Source: Solimonas sp. SE-A11 (GTDB taxonomy: Bacteria > Pseudomonadota > Gammaproteobacteria > Nevskiales > Nevskiaceae). From it: a stretch of DNA of 64,000 bases. The position numbers were made by a program, and so were the translations under genes. Each line of letters begins with the position of its first letter. Positions within the stretch are counted from its first letter, which is position 1. Under the pieces are notes generated by a model, which saw nothing but the letters and a program-made list of their open reading frames with translations, did no database searches and was not told the DNA's origin. The stretch covers positions 124,001 to 188,000 of the forward strand of contig NZ_JAUASX010000007.1 of NCBI RefSeq assembly GCF_030345715.1, written 5' to 3'. Shown piece by piece: positions 26,003-34,405 of the stretch.

Positions 26003-26767
26003 TCAGGTCAGGTCCTGCGGCAGCGGTGCCGGCTTGGATCGGTAGCCGGCCCCGCGCAACCACAGCTTCAATGCTTCCCAGTGGATGCCGGCCACCACCT
26101 TCACCGCCATCCAGGGCATGCGCAGCACTTGCCGCAGCAGGGCCGCATCGGACAGCTCGCGGCGCTCCGCCGCCAGCGTGGCGTCCATCACCGGTACGCC
26201 GTCGCGGCTCTCGTGAATCGCCACGCGCAGGCGCTCGCCCGGCTCGCCCAGCTGGAAGCGGTACTGGCCCGCGCGATCCAGGAAGGGCGAGACATGGAAG
26301 CACTTGTCCTTGTCATGCACCTGTTCATACGGCATCGGCGCGCCGCCGGATGCGAGCAGGTAGCTGTGCCGCTCGCCGAAGGTGTTGCGCACCTCGGCGA
26401 TCACTGCGCGCAGGGAGCCGTCGCGGTACTCGCAGTACCACAGACTGATCGGGTTGAAGGCCCAGCCGAATATCCGTGGCAGGGTCAGCAGGCGGATGCG
26501 CCCGCCGTCCGGCTCGATGCCATGGCGGCGCAGGCAGTCCTCCGCCCAGGGCCGCAGGCCGCGGCCATCGCCGTAGTCGCGCGTACGCAGGCTCAGCAGG
26601 TTGAAGCGGTCCAGCGAGAAGAAGCGCAGGCGCTGCTGCATCTCTGGCAGCCGGTCGATGTCCACCAGCAGGTAGAACACGCGGTAGACGAAGCGATACA
26701 GCGGCGCGATACGGCGCCGGTGCATGACCCGGGCGGGGTACAGCCAGCCGGCCTGATCCACGTCCAT
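26003..26767 (-). CDS. DUF1365 domain protein
   Basis: 254 residues of DUF1365 (YPARVMHRR near the N-terminus, FGWAFNPISLWYCE, EVRNTFGERHSYLL, KCFHVSPF). The biochemical function is unknown, but the family nearly always accompanies an FAD amine oxidase and a Cfa-like methyltransferase. It starts 3 bases after the FAD gene, so the two are tightly coupled. Confidence 0.92.
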   Translation of the reverse strand: MDVDQAGWLYPARVMHRRRIAPLYRFVYRVFYLLVDIDRLPEMQQRLRFFSLDRFNLLSLRTRDYGDGRGLRPWAEDCLRRHGIEPDGGRIRLLTLPRIFGWAFNPISLWYCEYRDGSLRAVIAEVRNTFGERHSYLLASGGAPMPYEQVHDKDKCFHVSPFLDRAGQYRFQLGEPGERLRVAIHESRDGVPVMDATLAAERRELSDAALLRQVLRMPWMAVKVVAGIHWEALKLWLRGAGYRSKPAPLPQDLT

Positions 26768-26770
26768 CGG

Positions 26771-28114
26771 CTACCCCGCGATCCCCGCCGCCGCTGCCGG
26801 CAGCCCCGGGGCCGAGGATGCCGTCCCCGCATGGGATTCATCAAGGCGGGCCCACTGGGGCAGGCAGTCCCGGTCCAGGCCCGCCACCGCGCGCAGGCCG
26901 GAGCGCAGGCCGTCCTCGTGGAAGCCGTAGCCGGTCCAGGCGCCGGCGAACCACAGCCCGCCACGGCCCTGTATCTCGGGCAGCCGACGGTGCGTCATGC
27001 TGCTGGCGGCGCCGTAGTGGGGGTGGTGATAGAGCGTGTCGTAGATTACCCGCTCGGCCGGCACCTCGCGGGTGGGGTTGAGCGTGACGATATAGTTCAC
27101 CGGGCCGGGGATGCCCTGCAGCAGGTTCATCCAATAGCTGCCGGAGATCGGCCGGTCGTGCACCTCGTCGCGGTCGTTGATGTAGTTCCAGGACGCCCAG
27201 GCGGCGCGGCGACGCGGCAGGAAGGACTCGTCGGTGTGCAGCACGCAGCGGCTCGCGTTGTAGGGAATGCCGCCGAGGATCTCCCGCTCGTCCGCCGCCG
27301 CGTCGGCCAGCAACGCCAGGGCCTGGTCGGAGTGCGTGGCGCAGACCACGCGCTCGTAGGTCTCGGCGCCGACCGCCGTGCTCACCTCCACGCCGCCCGC
27401 GCCGCGGCGCAGTCGCGTGACCGGCGCATTGCTGCGCAAGCGGCCCGGGAAGCGCTCCAGCAGCTTCTTCAGGTACTGGTGCGAGCCGCCCACCACGGTG
27501 TGCCAGACCGGCTGGCCGGTGGCGGTGAACAGAGAGTGCGAGTCGAAGAAGCGCATGAAGTCCGCGGCGGGATATTCCATGGCCTTCTGCGGCGAGCAGC
27601 TCCAGATCAGGCCGGCCATCGGCAGCAGGTAGCGGCTGGCCAGCTCCGGCGAATAGCCCGCGTCGCGCAGGTAGTCGCCCAGCGAGCCTTGGGGCAGCAC
27701 GCCGCCGCGCAGCAGGGCGTTGGCATTGCGGTTCAGCTTCAGGATGTCCAGCAGCATGCGCACATGCTTCCAGCGGAACAGGTTGGAGGGCTGGGCGAAC
27801 ACCGTCCACAGCCGGTCGCTGCCGGTCCACTCGTAGGCACCGCCGCCCAGCGACACGCCGAAGGACATGCTGGTGGGCCGGGTCTGCACCTCCAGCTCAC
27901 GGAACAGCGCCGTCAGGTTCGGGTAGTTGATGCCGTTGTAGACGATCCAGCCGGTGTCCACCGGTTGAACCCCCTCCGGCGTCGGCACCAGGATAGTGTT
28001 GGTATGGCCGCCGCAGCGCCCGTCCTGCTCGTACAGGGTGACGTCATGGCGGCGCGCCAGGAACGAGGCGGCGCTGAGCCCGGAAATGCCGGAACCGACG
28101 ACTGCGATCTTCAT
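26771..28114 (-). CDS. FAD-dependent amine oxidase-family oxidoreductase
   Basis: 447 residues with the Rossmann GxGxxG motif at residues 7-12 (VVGSGISGLSAA) and LYEQDGRCGGHT binding the ADP-ribose. The C-terminal FAD motif is GLWFAGAWTGYGFHEDG. This subfamily, found with DUF1365 and Cfa-like enzymes, is thought to act on lipid acyl chains rather than amines. It is the first gene of the operon FAD oxidase-DUF1365-Cfa-DUF1475-DUF2062, preceded by a candidate ECF-sigma promoter. Confidence 0.92.
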   Translation of the reverse strand: MKIAVVGSGISGLSAASFLARRHDVTLYEQDGRCGGHTNTILVPTPEGVQPVDTGWIVYNGINYPNLTALFRELEVQTRPTSMSFGVSLGGGAYEWTGSDRLWTVFAQPSNLFRWKHVRMLLDILKLNRNANALLRGGVLPQGSLGDYLRDAGYSPELASRYLLPMAGLIWSCSPQKAMEYPAADFMRFFDSHSLFTATGQPVWHTVVGGSHQYLKKLLERFPGRLRSNAPVTRLRRGAGGVEVSTAVGAETYERVVCATHSDQALALLADAAADEREILGGIPYNASRCVLHTDESFLPRRRAAWASWNYINDRDEVHDRPISGSYWMNLLQGIPGPVNYIVTLNPTREVPAERVIYDTLYHHPHYGAASSMTHRRLPEIQGRGGLWFAGAWTGYGFHEDGLRSGLRAVAGLDRDCLPQWARLDESHAGTASSAPGLPAAAAGIAG

Positions 28115-28156
28115 TGCGGGGAGGCTGGTTTCTGTTGAGTCTGCTGTGCATTGTCC

Positions 28157-28181
28157 TTACGCGGGAAATCGCTACCGGGAT
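28157..28181 (-). promoter_or_regulatory. Candidate ECF-sigma promoter of the lipid-modification operon
   Basis: On the minus strand, GCATCC at the -35 position begins the 10-mer ATCCCGGTAG (28181-28172). The first base of CGTAAG (28161) lies 20 bases after the first base of the 10-mer. The predicted transcript start is about 35 bases before the FAD-gene ATG. The same 10-mer, with CGT 21 bases downstream, precedes the ECF sigma gene at 54801. Confidence 0.5.
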
Positions 28182-28188
28182 GCAGTCC

Positions 28189-28812
28189 TCAACGGGGGGC
28201 ACCCAATAGCGGTTTCAGGGTCGGCCAGACCGCGTCCAGCAGCTTGGGCTGGGCGGCGGCGGAGGGGTGGATGCCGTCGTCCTGGAAATTCACCGGGTCC
28301 AGGGCGATCGGCATCAGGAAGAACGGCACCACCGGGGTTTTCGTGGCCTGGCCCAGCTCGGTGAAGGTCTTGGTGAAGCTTTCGCCATAGGCCGGGCCGT
28401 AGTTGGCCGGAATGCGCATCTCGAACAGCACCGGCCTGGCGCCCGCATCGCGGGATAGTTGCAGCATCTTGTCCAGGTTGGCGCGCAGGTTCCTCACCGG
28501 CAGGGCGCGCAAGCCGTCGTTGGCGCCCAGTTCCAGCAGAACGATTGCCGGCTGGTGCTGTCCCAGTGCTGCCGGCAGGCGGGCGAGGCCGCCGGCGCTG
28601 GTCTCGCCGCTGATGCTGGCGTTGACCACCACGTGGGGATAGCCTTCCTTTCGCAGCCGCTGTTGCAGCAGTGCCACCCAGCCCTGGGAGGCCTGGATGC
28701 CGTAGGCCGCGCTGAGACTGTCCCCGAACGCCAGGATTTTCGGTGCCTGAGAAGGTGCCTGGGCGGTCGCCGCGCCGCCCCACAGACACAGGACCAGAAA
28801 GACATACCGCAT
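28189..28812 (-). CDS. tesA: TesA-like acyl-CoA thioesterase I / arylesterase (GDSL)
   Basis: 207 residues. A secretion signal (FLVLCLWGGAATAQA) is followed by the SGNH hydrolase blocks: ILAFGDSLSAAYG (catalytic Ser), SGETSAGG, LELGANDGLR and GIHPSAAAQ (catalytic Asp/His). It is a periplasmic esterase/thioesterase. As in E. coli, it is divergent from a ybbA-type ABC gene; here the two start codons physically overlap in CATG. Confidence 0.93.
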   Translation of the reverse strand: MRYVFLVLCLWGGAATAQAPSQAPKILAFGDSLSAAYGIQASQGWVALLQQRLRKEGYPHVVVNASISGETSAGGLARLPAALGQHQPAIVLLELGANDGLRALPVRNLRANLDKMLQLSRDAGARPVLFEMRIPANYGPAYGESFTKTFTELGQATKTPVVPFFLMPIALDPVNFQDDGIHPSAAAQPKLLDAVWPTLKPLLGAPR

Positions 28813-29476
28813 GAAAGCCGTCATCGCCCGCGATCTCCGGAAAACTGTCGTCAGCGGCGCCGCGCCGCTCACCATTCTGACCGGAATCAGCTTCGAAGTT
28901 TCCGCCGGCGAGTCGGTGGCCATCGTCGGCCAGTCCGGCTCCGGCAAGACCACGCTGCTTTCGCTGCTGGCCGGGCTGGATCTGCCGACCGAGGGCGACA
29001 TCCTGCTCGACGGCCAGTCGCTGGCGGCCCTGGACGAGGACGCCCGCGCCGGGCTGCGCGCCGGCCGCGTCGGCTTCGTGTTCCAGTCCTTCCAGCTGCT
29101 GGCGGGCTTCACCGCGCTGGAGAACGTCATGCTGCCAGCCGAGCTGGCCGGCCTGCCCGACGCCGCCGGCCGCGCACGCCGGGCGCTGGACGAGGTGGGC
29201 CTGGCGGCGCGCCTGGACCATTACCCGCACCAGCTCTCCGGCGGCGAGCAGCAGCGTGTGGCGCTGGCCCGCGCCTTCGCTGGCCAGCCCAGGATCCTGT
29301 TCGCCGACGAGCCTACCGGCAACCTCGACACCGCCACCGGCCAGAAGATCATCGAGCTGATGTTCGAGCTCAACCGCGCGCACGGCACCACGCTGATCCT
29401 GGTCACGCACGACCCGGCACTGGCGGCGCGCTGCGGGCGTACGCTGACGCTGCGTGAGGGGCGCCTGAATGGCTGA
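28811..29476 (+). CDS. ybbA: ABC transporter ATP-binding protein (YbbA-like)
   Basis: 221 residues of the LolD/MacB/YbbA class. Walker A GQSGSGKT, Q-loop VFQSFQLL, signature LSGGEQQR, Walker B ILFADEP, H-loop VTHD. It should energise the FtsX-like permease at 30752-33226. The start codon overlaps that of tesA (CATG), so its ribosome site and promoter lie inside tesA. Confidence 0.94.
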   Translation: MKAVIARDLRKTVVSGAAPLTILTGISFEVSAGESVAIVGQSGSGKTTLLSLLAGLDLPTEGDILLDGQSLAALDEDARAGLRAGRVGFVFQSFQLLAGFTALENVMLPAELAGLPDAAGRARRALDEVGLAARLDHYPHQLSGGEQQRVALARAFAGQPRILFADEPTGNLDTATGQKIIELMFELNRAHGTTLILVTHDPALAARCGRTLTLREGRLNG

Positions 29477-29489
29477 CGTGAAGCGGCGC

Positions 29490-30614
29490 TCAGGGCTCGC
29501 TGCGGCCGCGGTGCTGGTGCAGCGCCACCCACAGCATCACGCCGAAGGTCCCGGCCAGCATCAGGCTCTCGGTCAGCCCGTCCAGCGGGTGCTCGTCGGC
29601 ACCCACCAGGCCGAAGGCCAGCAGCGCCAGGAACAGGTGCGCGGCGAACACCCGCAGCGAGGCACGGCCCAGCAGCCCCAGCGCGGCGCCGCCGACGCGG
29701 CGCAGCAGCTGCGCCAGCCATGGCAGGGCCAGGCCGGTGGTGACCGCCAGCACGGCGAAGTTGGCCAGGCGCATCGGCCCGAGCAGCACCTTGTCGAACA
29801 GCACCGGATGCTGCAGGCGCAGCAGCTCCATCGGCAGCAGTGGCTCCAGCAGGCGGTGATACCAGGCCAGGTAGACCAGCGCGGTACCCACGGCGGCCAG
29901 GCGCAGGCTGCGCCGCGGCAGCTGCGCGGCCAACCGACCGCTCACCGCCAGGTGTCCGGTCCACAGGCCGAACACCCACAGCAGCTGCCAGGCGAAGTCG
30001 TCGAAGAAGCCCAGCGCCGGCAAGGGCAGCGAGGGCACGCTGTCGCCGGTGAGATGGTTGAAGCCGTCCAGCAGCAGGGCGCGCCCCCCACACTGCGCGA
30101 ACACCCAGACCAGGCTGCTGAGCAGCAGCACCCGGCCCCAGCCGTGGCGCCGCGCCTGCACCAGCCAGAACGGTGTCAGCAGCAGCTGCACGATGTAGGT
30201 CGGCAGGATATCCAGCAGCGGCGGCTGGTACAGCAGCAGCGGCGCGGCCCACAGCGCCGCCGTGGGCTGGTCGAAGTAGAAGCTCAGCAGGTTGCGCAGC
30301 ATCGGGCGGCCACCGTAGTAGCCGATCGCCGCACCCACCGTGAACAGGAACAGCAGCAACAGCAGATGCCAGCGATACAGCTCGGAGGCACGCTCGCGCA
30401 GCCGCGTGCGCATCCAGTCCTCGCCGCGCCAGTCGATGGCGCGCCAGTAGACCATGCCCGCGACCAGGCCCGACAGGAACACGAAACCCTCGGCCGCCGA
30501 GACGAAGCCGAAAGCCTGGCTGCTGTACGCGGACAGCCGCGTCGGCAGGTGGGTCAGCGTCATCAGGATCAGCAGCAGCCCACGCAGGGTGTCGAGTTCG
30601 TAGCGTCTTTGCAT
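29490..30614 (-). CDS. OpgC-domain integral membrane protein
   Basis: 374 residues with about ten membrane helices. The N-terminus RYELDTLRGLLLILMTLTHLP and the FVSAAEGFVFLSGLVAG stretch identify the OpgC family, whose founding member succinylates periplasmic glucans. Relatives in other Proteobacteria are annotated only by domain. It lies on the opposite strand between the ATPase and permease genes of the YbbAP-type transporter, ending 13 bases from ybbA. Confidence 0.87.
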   Translation of the reverse strand: MQRRYELDTLRGLLLILMTLTHLPTRLSAYSSQAFGFVSAAEGFVFLSGLVAGMVYWRAIDWRGEDWMRTRLRERASELYRWHLLLLLFLFTVGAAIGYYGGRPMLRNLLSFYFDQPTAALWAAPLLLYQPPLLDILPTYIVQLLLTPFWLVQARRHGWGRVLLLSSLVWVFAQCGGRALLLDGFNHLTGDSVPSLPLPALGFFDDFAWQLLWVFGLWTGHLAVSGRLAAQLPRRSLRLAAVGTALVYLAWYHRLLEPLLPMELLRLQHPVLFDKVLLGPMRLANFAVLAVTTGLALPWLAQLLRRVGGAALGLLGRASLRVFAAHLFLALLAFGLVGADEHPLDGLTESLMLAGTFGVMLWVALHQHRGRSEP

Positions 30615-30751
30615 CGGCAGGAATGGAGCGGGGTGGCGGCTGGGCGCGGTCCCGCAGGGGCTCGTCAGGCCGGGAGTATGGCCGCTGCGGGCCGCACAAC
30701 CAAGCCTGCGGCCCGTGATCGGTGCCTCCGTTGCTGTACCGGAGCGCGCGC

Positions 30752-33226
30752 ATGAGCCCGGCTTTCGGATTCGCCCTGCGCCGCCTGCGCCGCGGCTGGA
30801 AGAGCGGCGAGCTGCTGATCCTCACGCTGGCGCTGGCCATCGCCGTGGCGGCGCTATCAGCCGTAGGCCTGTTCACCGACCGTGTGCGCAGCGCCATCGA
30901 CAGCCAGACCGGCGACACCCTGGGTGCCGACCTGTTGTTCAGTTCGCGCAACCTGCTGCCGGACACGCTGCAGCAGCAGGTCGCCGCCAGCGGCGCGCGC
31001 ACCAGTTCCTTCGTGCAGTTCCCCAGCGTGGTGCTCAACGGCGAGTCCACCGCGCTGGCCTCGATCAAGGCGGTGGCCGCGGGCTACCCGCTGCGCGGCG
31101 AGCTGCGCCTGTCCGACCTGCCCTTCGACCCCGCGCGGCCGGCGCAGGGCATCCCGGCCCCGGGCGAGGCCTGGGCCGACGCGCGCCTGTGGCAGGAGCT
31201 GGGCCTGAAGGCCGGCGACAGCGTGCAGGCTGGCAGCTCGCACTTCCGTATCGTCGCCGTACTGGAGAGCGAGCCCGACCGCGGCAACGGCTTCTCGGAC
31301 CTCGCGCCCCGGCTGATGATCAACCACGCCGATCTGGCCGCCACCGGCCTCACCGGCCCCGGCGCACGCGCGCAGTACACGCTGATGGCCGCGGGCCCGA
31401 CGCAGCCGCTTGAAGCGCTGCGCGCCATGAAGTTGCCCGAGGGCGTGCGGCGCATCGCTCCGCAGGAGGCGCGTCCGGAAATCCGCAACGCGCTGGATCG
31501 CGCCGGCCAGTTCCTCGATATCGCGGTGCTGGCGGCCACGCTGCTGGCCGCCGCCGCGGTGGCGCTGTGCGCGCACCAGCATGGCGGCAAGCTGCGCGAT
31601 GAAGTCGCCCTGCTCAAGTGCCTGGGCGCGCGCAGCGGCTTCCTCGGCCGCGCACTGCTGCTGCAACTGTTGCTGCTGGGCCTGGTCGGCGGCCTGGCCG
31701 GCGCCCTGCTGGGCTTGGCGGCACAGGAGGTGGTGGCACGGTTGCTCGGCGAGCTGGTGCAGATCGCCCTGCCGGCGCCCTCGCTGCAACCGCTGCTGCT
31801 GGCCTGGGGCCTGGGCCTGCTGATGCTGCTGGGCTTCGCCGCGCCGCCGGTGCTGCAGGCGCGCTCGGTGCCGCCGCTGCGCGTATTCCAGCGCAATGCC
31901 GGCGGTAGCGTGCTGACCGGTGCGATCTGGCTGGCCGCCAGCGCCACCGTCGTCGCCCTGCTGTGGCTGCAGACCGGCGACCCCGAGCTCGCCGCCGCGG
32001 TGCTGGTGGGCGCCGGCGTGGCGCTGGCGCTGCTGGCCCTGCTGGCCTGGCTGCTGGTGCTGGCGCTGGCGCCGCTGAAGCGCGCCGTGGGCAGCTCCTG
32101 GCGCTTCGGCCTGGGCAATATCGCGCGCCGCCGCGGCGCCACGGTGGCGCAGGTGGTGGCGCTGGGCCTGGCGCTGCTGGCCCTGCTGCTGGTGTCGGTG
32201 GTGCGCCAGGACCTGCTGGTGAGCTGGCAGGACAAGCTGCCGCCGGACACGCCCAACCAGTTCCTGATCAACATCCAGCCGGCGCAGCGCGACGCGCTGC
32301 AGCAGTTCTTCACCGAGCGCGGCTACGCCGACGTCAAGCTCTGGCCGATGGCGCGCGCGCGCCTGACCGCGCTCAACGGCACGGCGGTCACGGCGGACTC
32401 GTTCTCCGATCCCGAGACGCAGCGCTGGATCAACCGCGACTTCAACCTGTCCTGGTCCACCACGCTCAACGACGACAACCAGTTGCTCGAGGGCGAGTGG
32501 TGGGGCGAGGCCGGGCGAGGCCAGCCCTGGATTTCGGCCACCGACTATGCCGTCGAGCGCCTCAACCTGAAGCTTGGCGACCGCATGACGCTGGACTTCG
32601 CCGGCACGCCGGTGGAGCTGACCGTGCGCAGCTTCCGCAAGGTGGACTGGGGCAGTTTCCGCCCCAACTTCTTCCTGCTGGTGCCGCCGGGGGTGATCAG
32701 CGACGTCAACGGCCAGTACATCGGCAGCTTCTACCTGCCACCGGAGCGGCGCGTGCTGCTGCGCGAACTGGTAGCGCAGTTCCCCAACGTCACCGTGCTC
32801 GACATCGAAGCGGCGATGAAGCAGGTGCGCGGCATCGTCGACCGCGTGGTGCGCGCGGTGGAATTCATCTTCCTGTTCACGCTGCTGGCCGGGCTCACCG
32901 TGCTGCTGGCGGCCATCGAGGGCACCCGCGCCGAGCGCGTGCGCGAAACCGCGCTGCTGCGCACCCTGGGCGCGCGCAGCGCCACCATCACCAAGGGCCT
33001 GCTGGCGGAGTACGCGCTGCTGGGCCTGCTGGCCGGCCTCGTGGCGGCGATCGTGGCGCAGGGCGTGGCCTGGGGGCTGGCGGCGGGGGTCTTCGATATC
33101 CCCTACGGCCTGCGTCCGGCGCTCTGGGGTATCGGCGCCGGGGTCGGCATGCTGCTGGTGGCCGCCATGGGCTGGCTGTCGCTGCGGGGGGTCCTGCGCA
33201 CCCCGCCGCGGCAGGTACTGGGCTAA
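30752..33226 (+). CDS. ybbP: FtsX-like ABC permease (YbbP-like)
   Basis: 824 residues with two FtsX-type repeats. N-terminal helix (ILTLALAIAVAALSAVGLF), a periplasmic MacB-like core domain, three helices (about 255-365), further helices to about residue 490, a second periplasmic domain, then three helices at the C-terminus. GTRAERVRETALLRTLGAR is the family's cytoplasmic loop. The ATG at 30752 has GGAGCG upstream. With YbbA it may extract or expel lipophilic molecules; its substrate is unknown. Confidence 0.93.
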   Translation: MSPAFGFALRRLRRGWKSGELLILTLALAIAVAALSAVGLFTDRVRSAIDSQTGDTLGADLLFSSRNLLPDTLQQQVAASGARTSSFVQFPSVVLNGESTALASIKAVAAGYPLRGELRLSDLPFDPARPAQGIPAPGEAWADARLWQELGLKAGDSVQAGSSHFRIVAVLESEPDRGNGFSDLAPRLMINHADLAATGLTGPGARAQYTLMAAGPTQPLEALRAMKLPEGVRRIAPQEARPEIRNALDRAGQFLDIAVLAATLLAAAAVALCAHQHGGKLRDEVALLKCLGARSGFLGRALLLQLLLLGLVGGLAGALLGLAAQEVVARLLGELVQIALPAPSLQPLLLAWGLGLLMLLGFAAPPVLQARSVPPLRVFQRNAGGSVLTGAIWLAASATVVALLWLQTGDPELAAAVLVGAGVALALLALLAWLLVLALAPLKRAVGSSWRFGLGNIARRRGATVAQVVALGLALLALLLVSVVRQDLLVSWQDKLPPDTPNQFLINIQPAQRDALQQFFTERGYADVKLWPMARARLTALNGTAVTADSFSDPETQRWINRDFNLSWSTTLNDDNQLLEGEWWGEAGRGQPWISATDYAVERLNLKLGDRMTLDFAGTPVELTVRSFRKVDWGSFRPNFFLLVPPGVISDVNGQYIGSFYLPPERRVLLRELVAQFPNVTVLDIEAAMKQVRGIVDRVVRAVEFIFLFTLLAGLTVLLAAIEGTRAERVRETALLRTLGARSATITKGLLAEYALLGLLAGLVAAIVAQGVAWGLAAGVFDIPYGLRPALWGIGAGVGMLLVAAMGWLSLRGVLRTPPRQVLG

Positions 33227-33303
33227 CCCCACCACGGAGGGGTAGGACCGCATACGGGGTTCCGGTATTCCTATGGCCACAAGCCAAGGAACACCCGAAC
33301 CCC

Positions 33304-34224
33304 ATGAACAAGCTACGCAAACATGCCATCGCCTGCGCCGCGATGCTGCTCTCGGCAAGCATGATGGCTGGCTGCGACAACAACGACGATGACGGCTCTT
33401 CCGGAGGCAGCGGTGGTGGCGGCGCCGTAACCATCATCGCCGTCAACGACTCCGGCGAGATGATCCGCTTCAGCAGCGCCACGCCGGGCACGGTGACGCA
33501 GCTCACGCTGGCCGGCCTGCGCGCTGGCGAAAGCATCGTCAGCATGGATTACGATCCCTTCACCGGTGTGCTGCACGCCGTGGGCGATGCCGCCGCGGGC
33601 GGACCGCGCCTGGTGACGATCGCCATCTCCGGCACCACCGCCACGCTGACCAATGTCAGCGACTTCAATTTCACCCTGACCCCGACCGGCCAGTACGACA
33701 TCGACTTCAATCCCTCCGCGGTGGAGCGCTTCCGCTACGTCGACAGCGGGCGCGAGAACGGGAGGATCAATTCCGCCAGCGGTGCCATCGCGGGCACCGA
33801 TGGCACGCTCACCTATGCCGCCACCGACGCCAACTCCGCGGCGACCCCGCAGATCGCCGGCCTGGCGTACAACAACAATGTCAGCGTCGGCGGCACGCGG
33901 CCGGCCGCCACGGCGACCACGGCCTACGGCATCGATGTTTCCGGTGATCGCCTGGTGACGGTAGGCAGCGTCAACGCCACGCCGGACTCGCCCAACACCG
34001 GCACGCTGCACACGGTGGGCGCGCTGGGCGTGGACATGTTCCTGGCGCCCTTCGACATCAGCGCGGGCAACCAGGGCTTTGCCGCCAGCTTCCTGCCCGG
34101 TGGCACCAGCCCGCGCCTGTTCTCGATCAACCTCGCCACCGGCGCGGCGACCGATGTCGGAGCGATCGCGACCCCGGCCGGCGGTGGTGGCGGCACGATC
34201 CGCGCCCTGGCGATCCAGCCCTAA
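33304..34224 (+). CDS. DUF4394 domain lipoprotein
   Basis: 306 residues. A lipoprotein signal ends MMAGC (Cys near 23), followed by an Asn/Asp stretch and a Gly-rich linker. DUF4394 has propeller-like repeats (GESIVSMDYDPFTGVLHAVGD; YDIDFNPSAVERFRYVDSG) with VDMFLAPFDIS near the end. The family is secreted and of unknown function. Both flanks have hairpins or promoters, so it is likely monocistronic. Confidence 0.87.
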   Translation: MNKLRKHAIACAAMLLSASMMAGCDNNDDDGSSGGSGGGGAVTIIAVNDSGEMIRFSSATPGTVTQLTLAGLRAGESIVSMDYDPFTGVLHAVGDAAAGGPRLVTIAISGTTATLTNVSDFNFTLTPTGQYDIDFNPSAVERFRYVDSGRENGRINSASGAIAGTDGTLTYAATDANSAATPQIAGLAYNNNVSVGGTRPAATATTAYGIDVSGDRLVTVGSVNATPDSPNTGTLHTVGALGVDMFLAPFDISAGNQGFAASFLPGGTSPRLFSINLATGAATDVGAIATPAGGGGGTIRALAIQP

Positions 34225-34237
34225 GGATGGTCCGCGG

Positions 34238-34275
34238 GAGGCCGGGACCGGCGGGCCCCGGCCTCTCTGCGTTTT
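34238..34275 (+). terminator. Hairpin terminator after the DUF4394 gene
   Basis: Nine-base arms GAGGCCGGG and CCCGGCCTC enclose a 10-base loop, followed within 6 bases by GTTTTCC. It lies 13 bases after the stop codon. Good position, short T run. Confidence 0.5.
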
Positions 34276-34329
34276 CCGCCCCTGGACCGGTGGGGTTTCG
34301 GCCCCTTTCGGTATCCCTGGTCAAAATTG

Positions 34330-34358
34330 AGCCGCTGTCGGCCAAAAGCGGCTAAAAT
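34330..34358 (+). promoter_or_regulatory. Candidate mdh promoter with overlapping dyad
   Basis: TAAAAT at 34353-34358 is a good -10 box about 48 bases before the mdh ATG. A 6-base dyad (AGCCGC and GCGGCT, 12-base spacer) ends on its first base. TTGAGC at 34327 is too far away (20 bases) to be a confident -35. Confidence 0.4.
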
Positions 34359-34405
34359 TGCCGCCCCTTTGCTCCGCCCGTCCTGAATCCAGGGAGTTTT
34401 AACCG

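Noticed and set aside
30857-33358. Open frame of more than 800 codons opposite ybbP
   Set aside because: Gln/Ala/Arg/His-rich shadow of the FtsX-like permease, with no domain or ribosome site.
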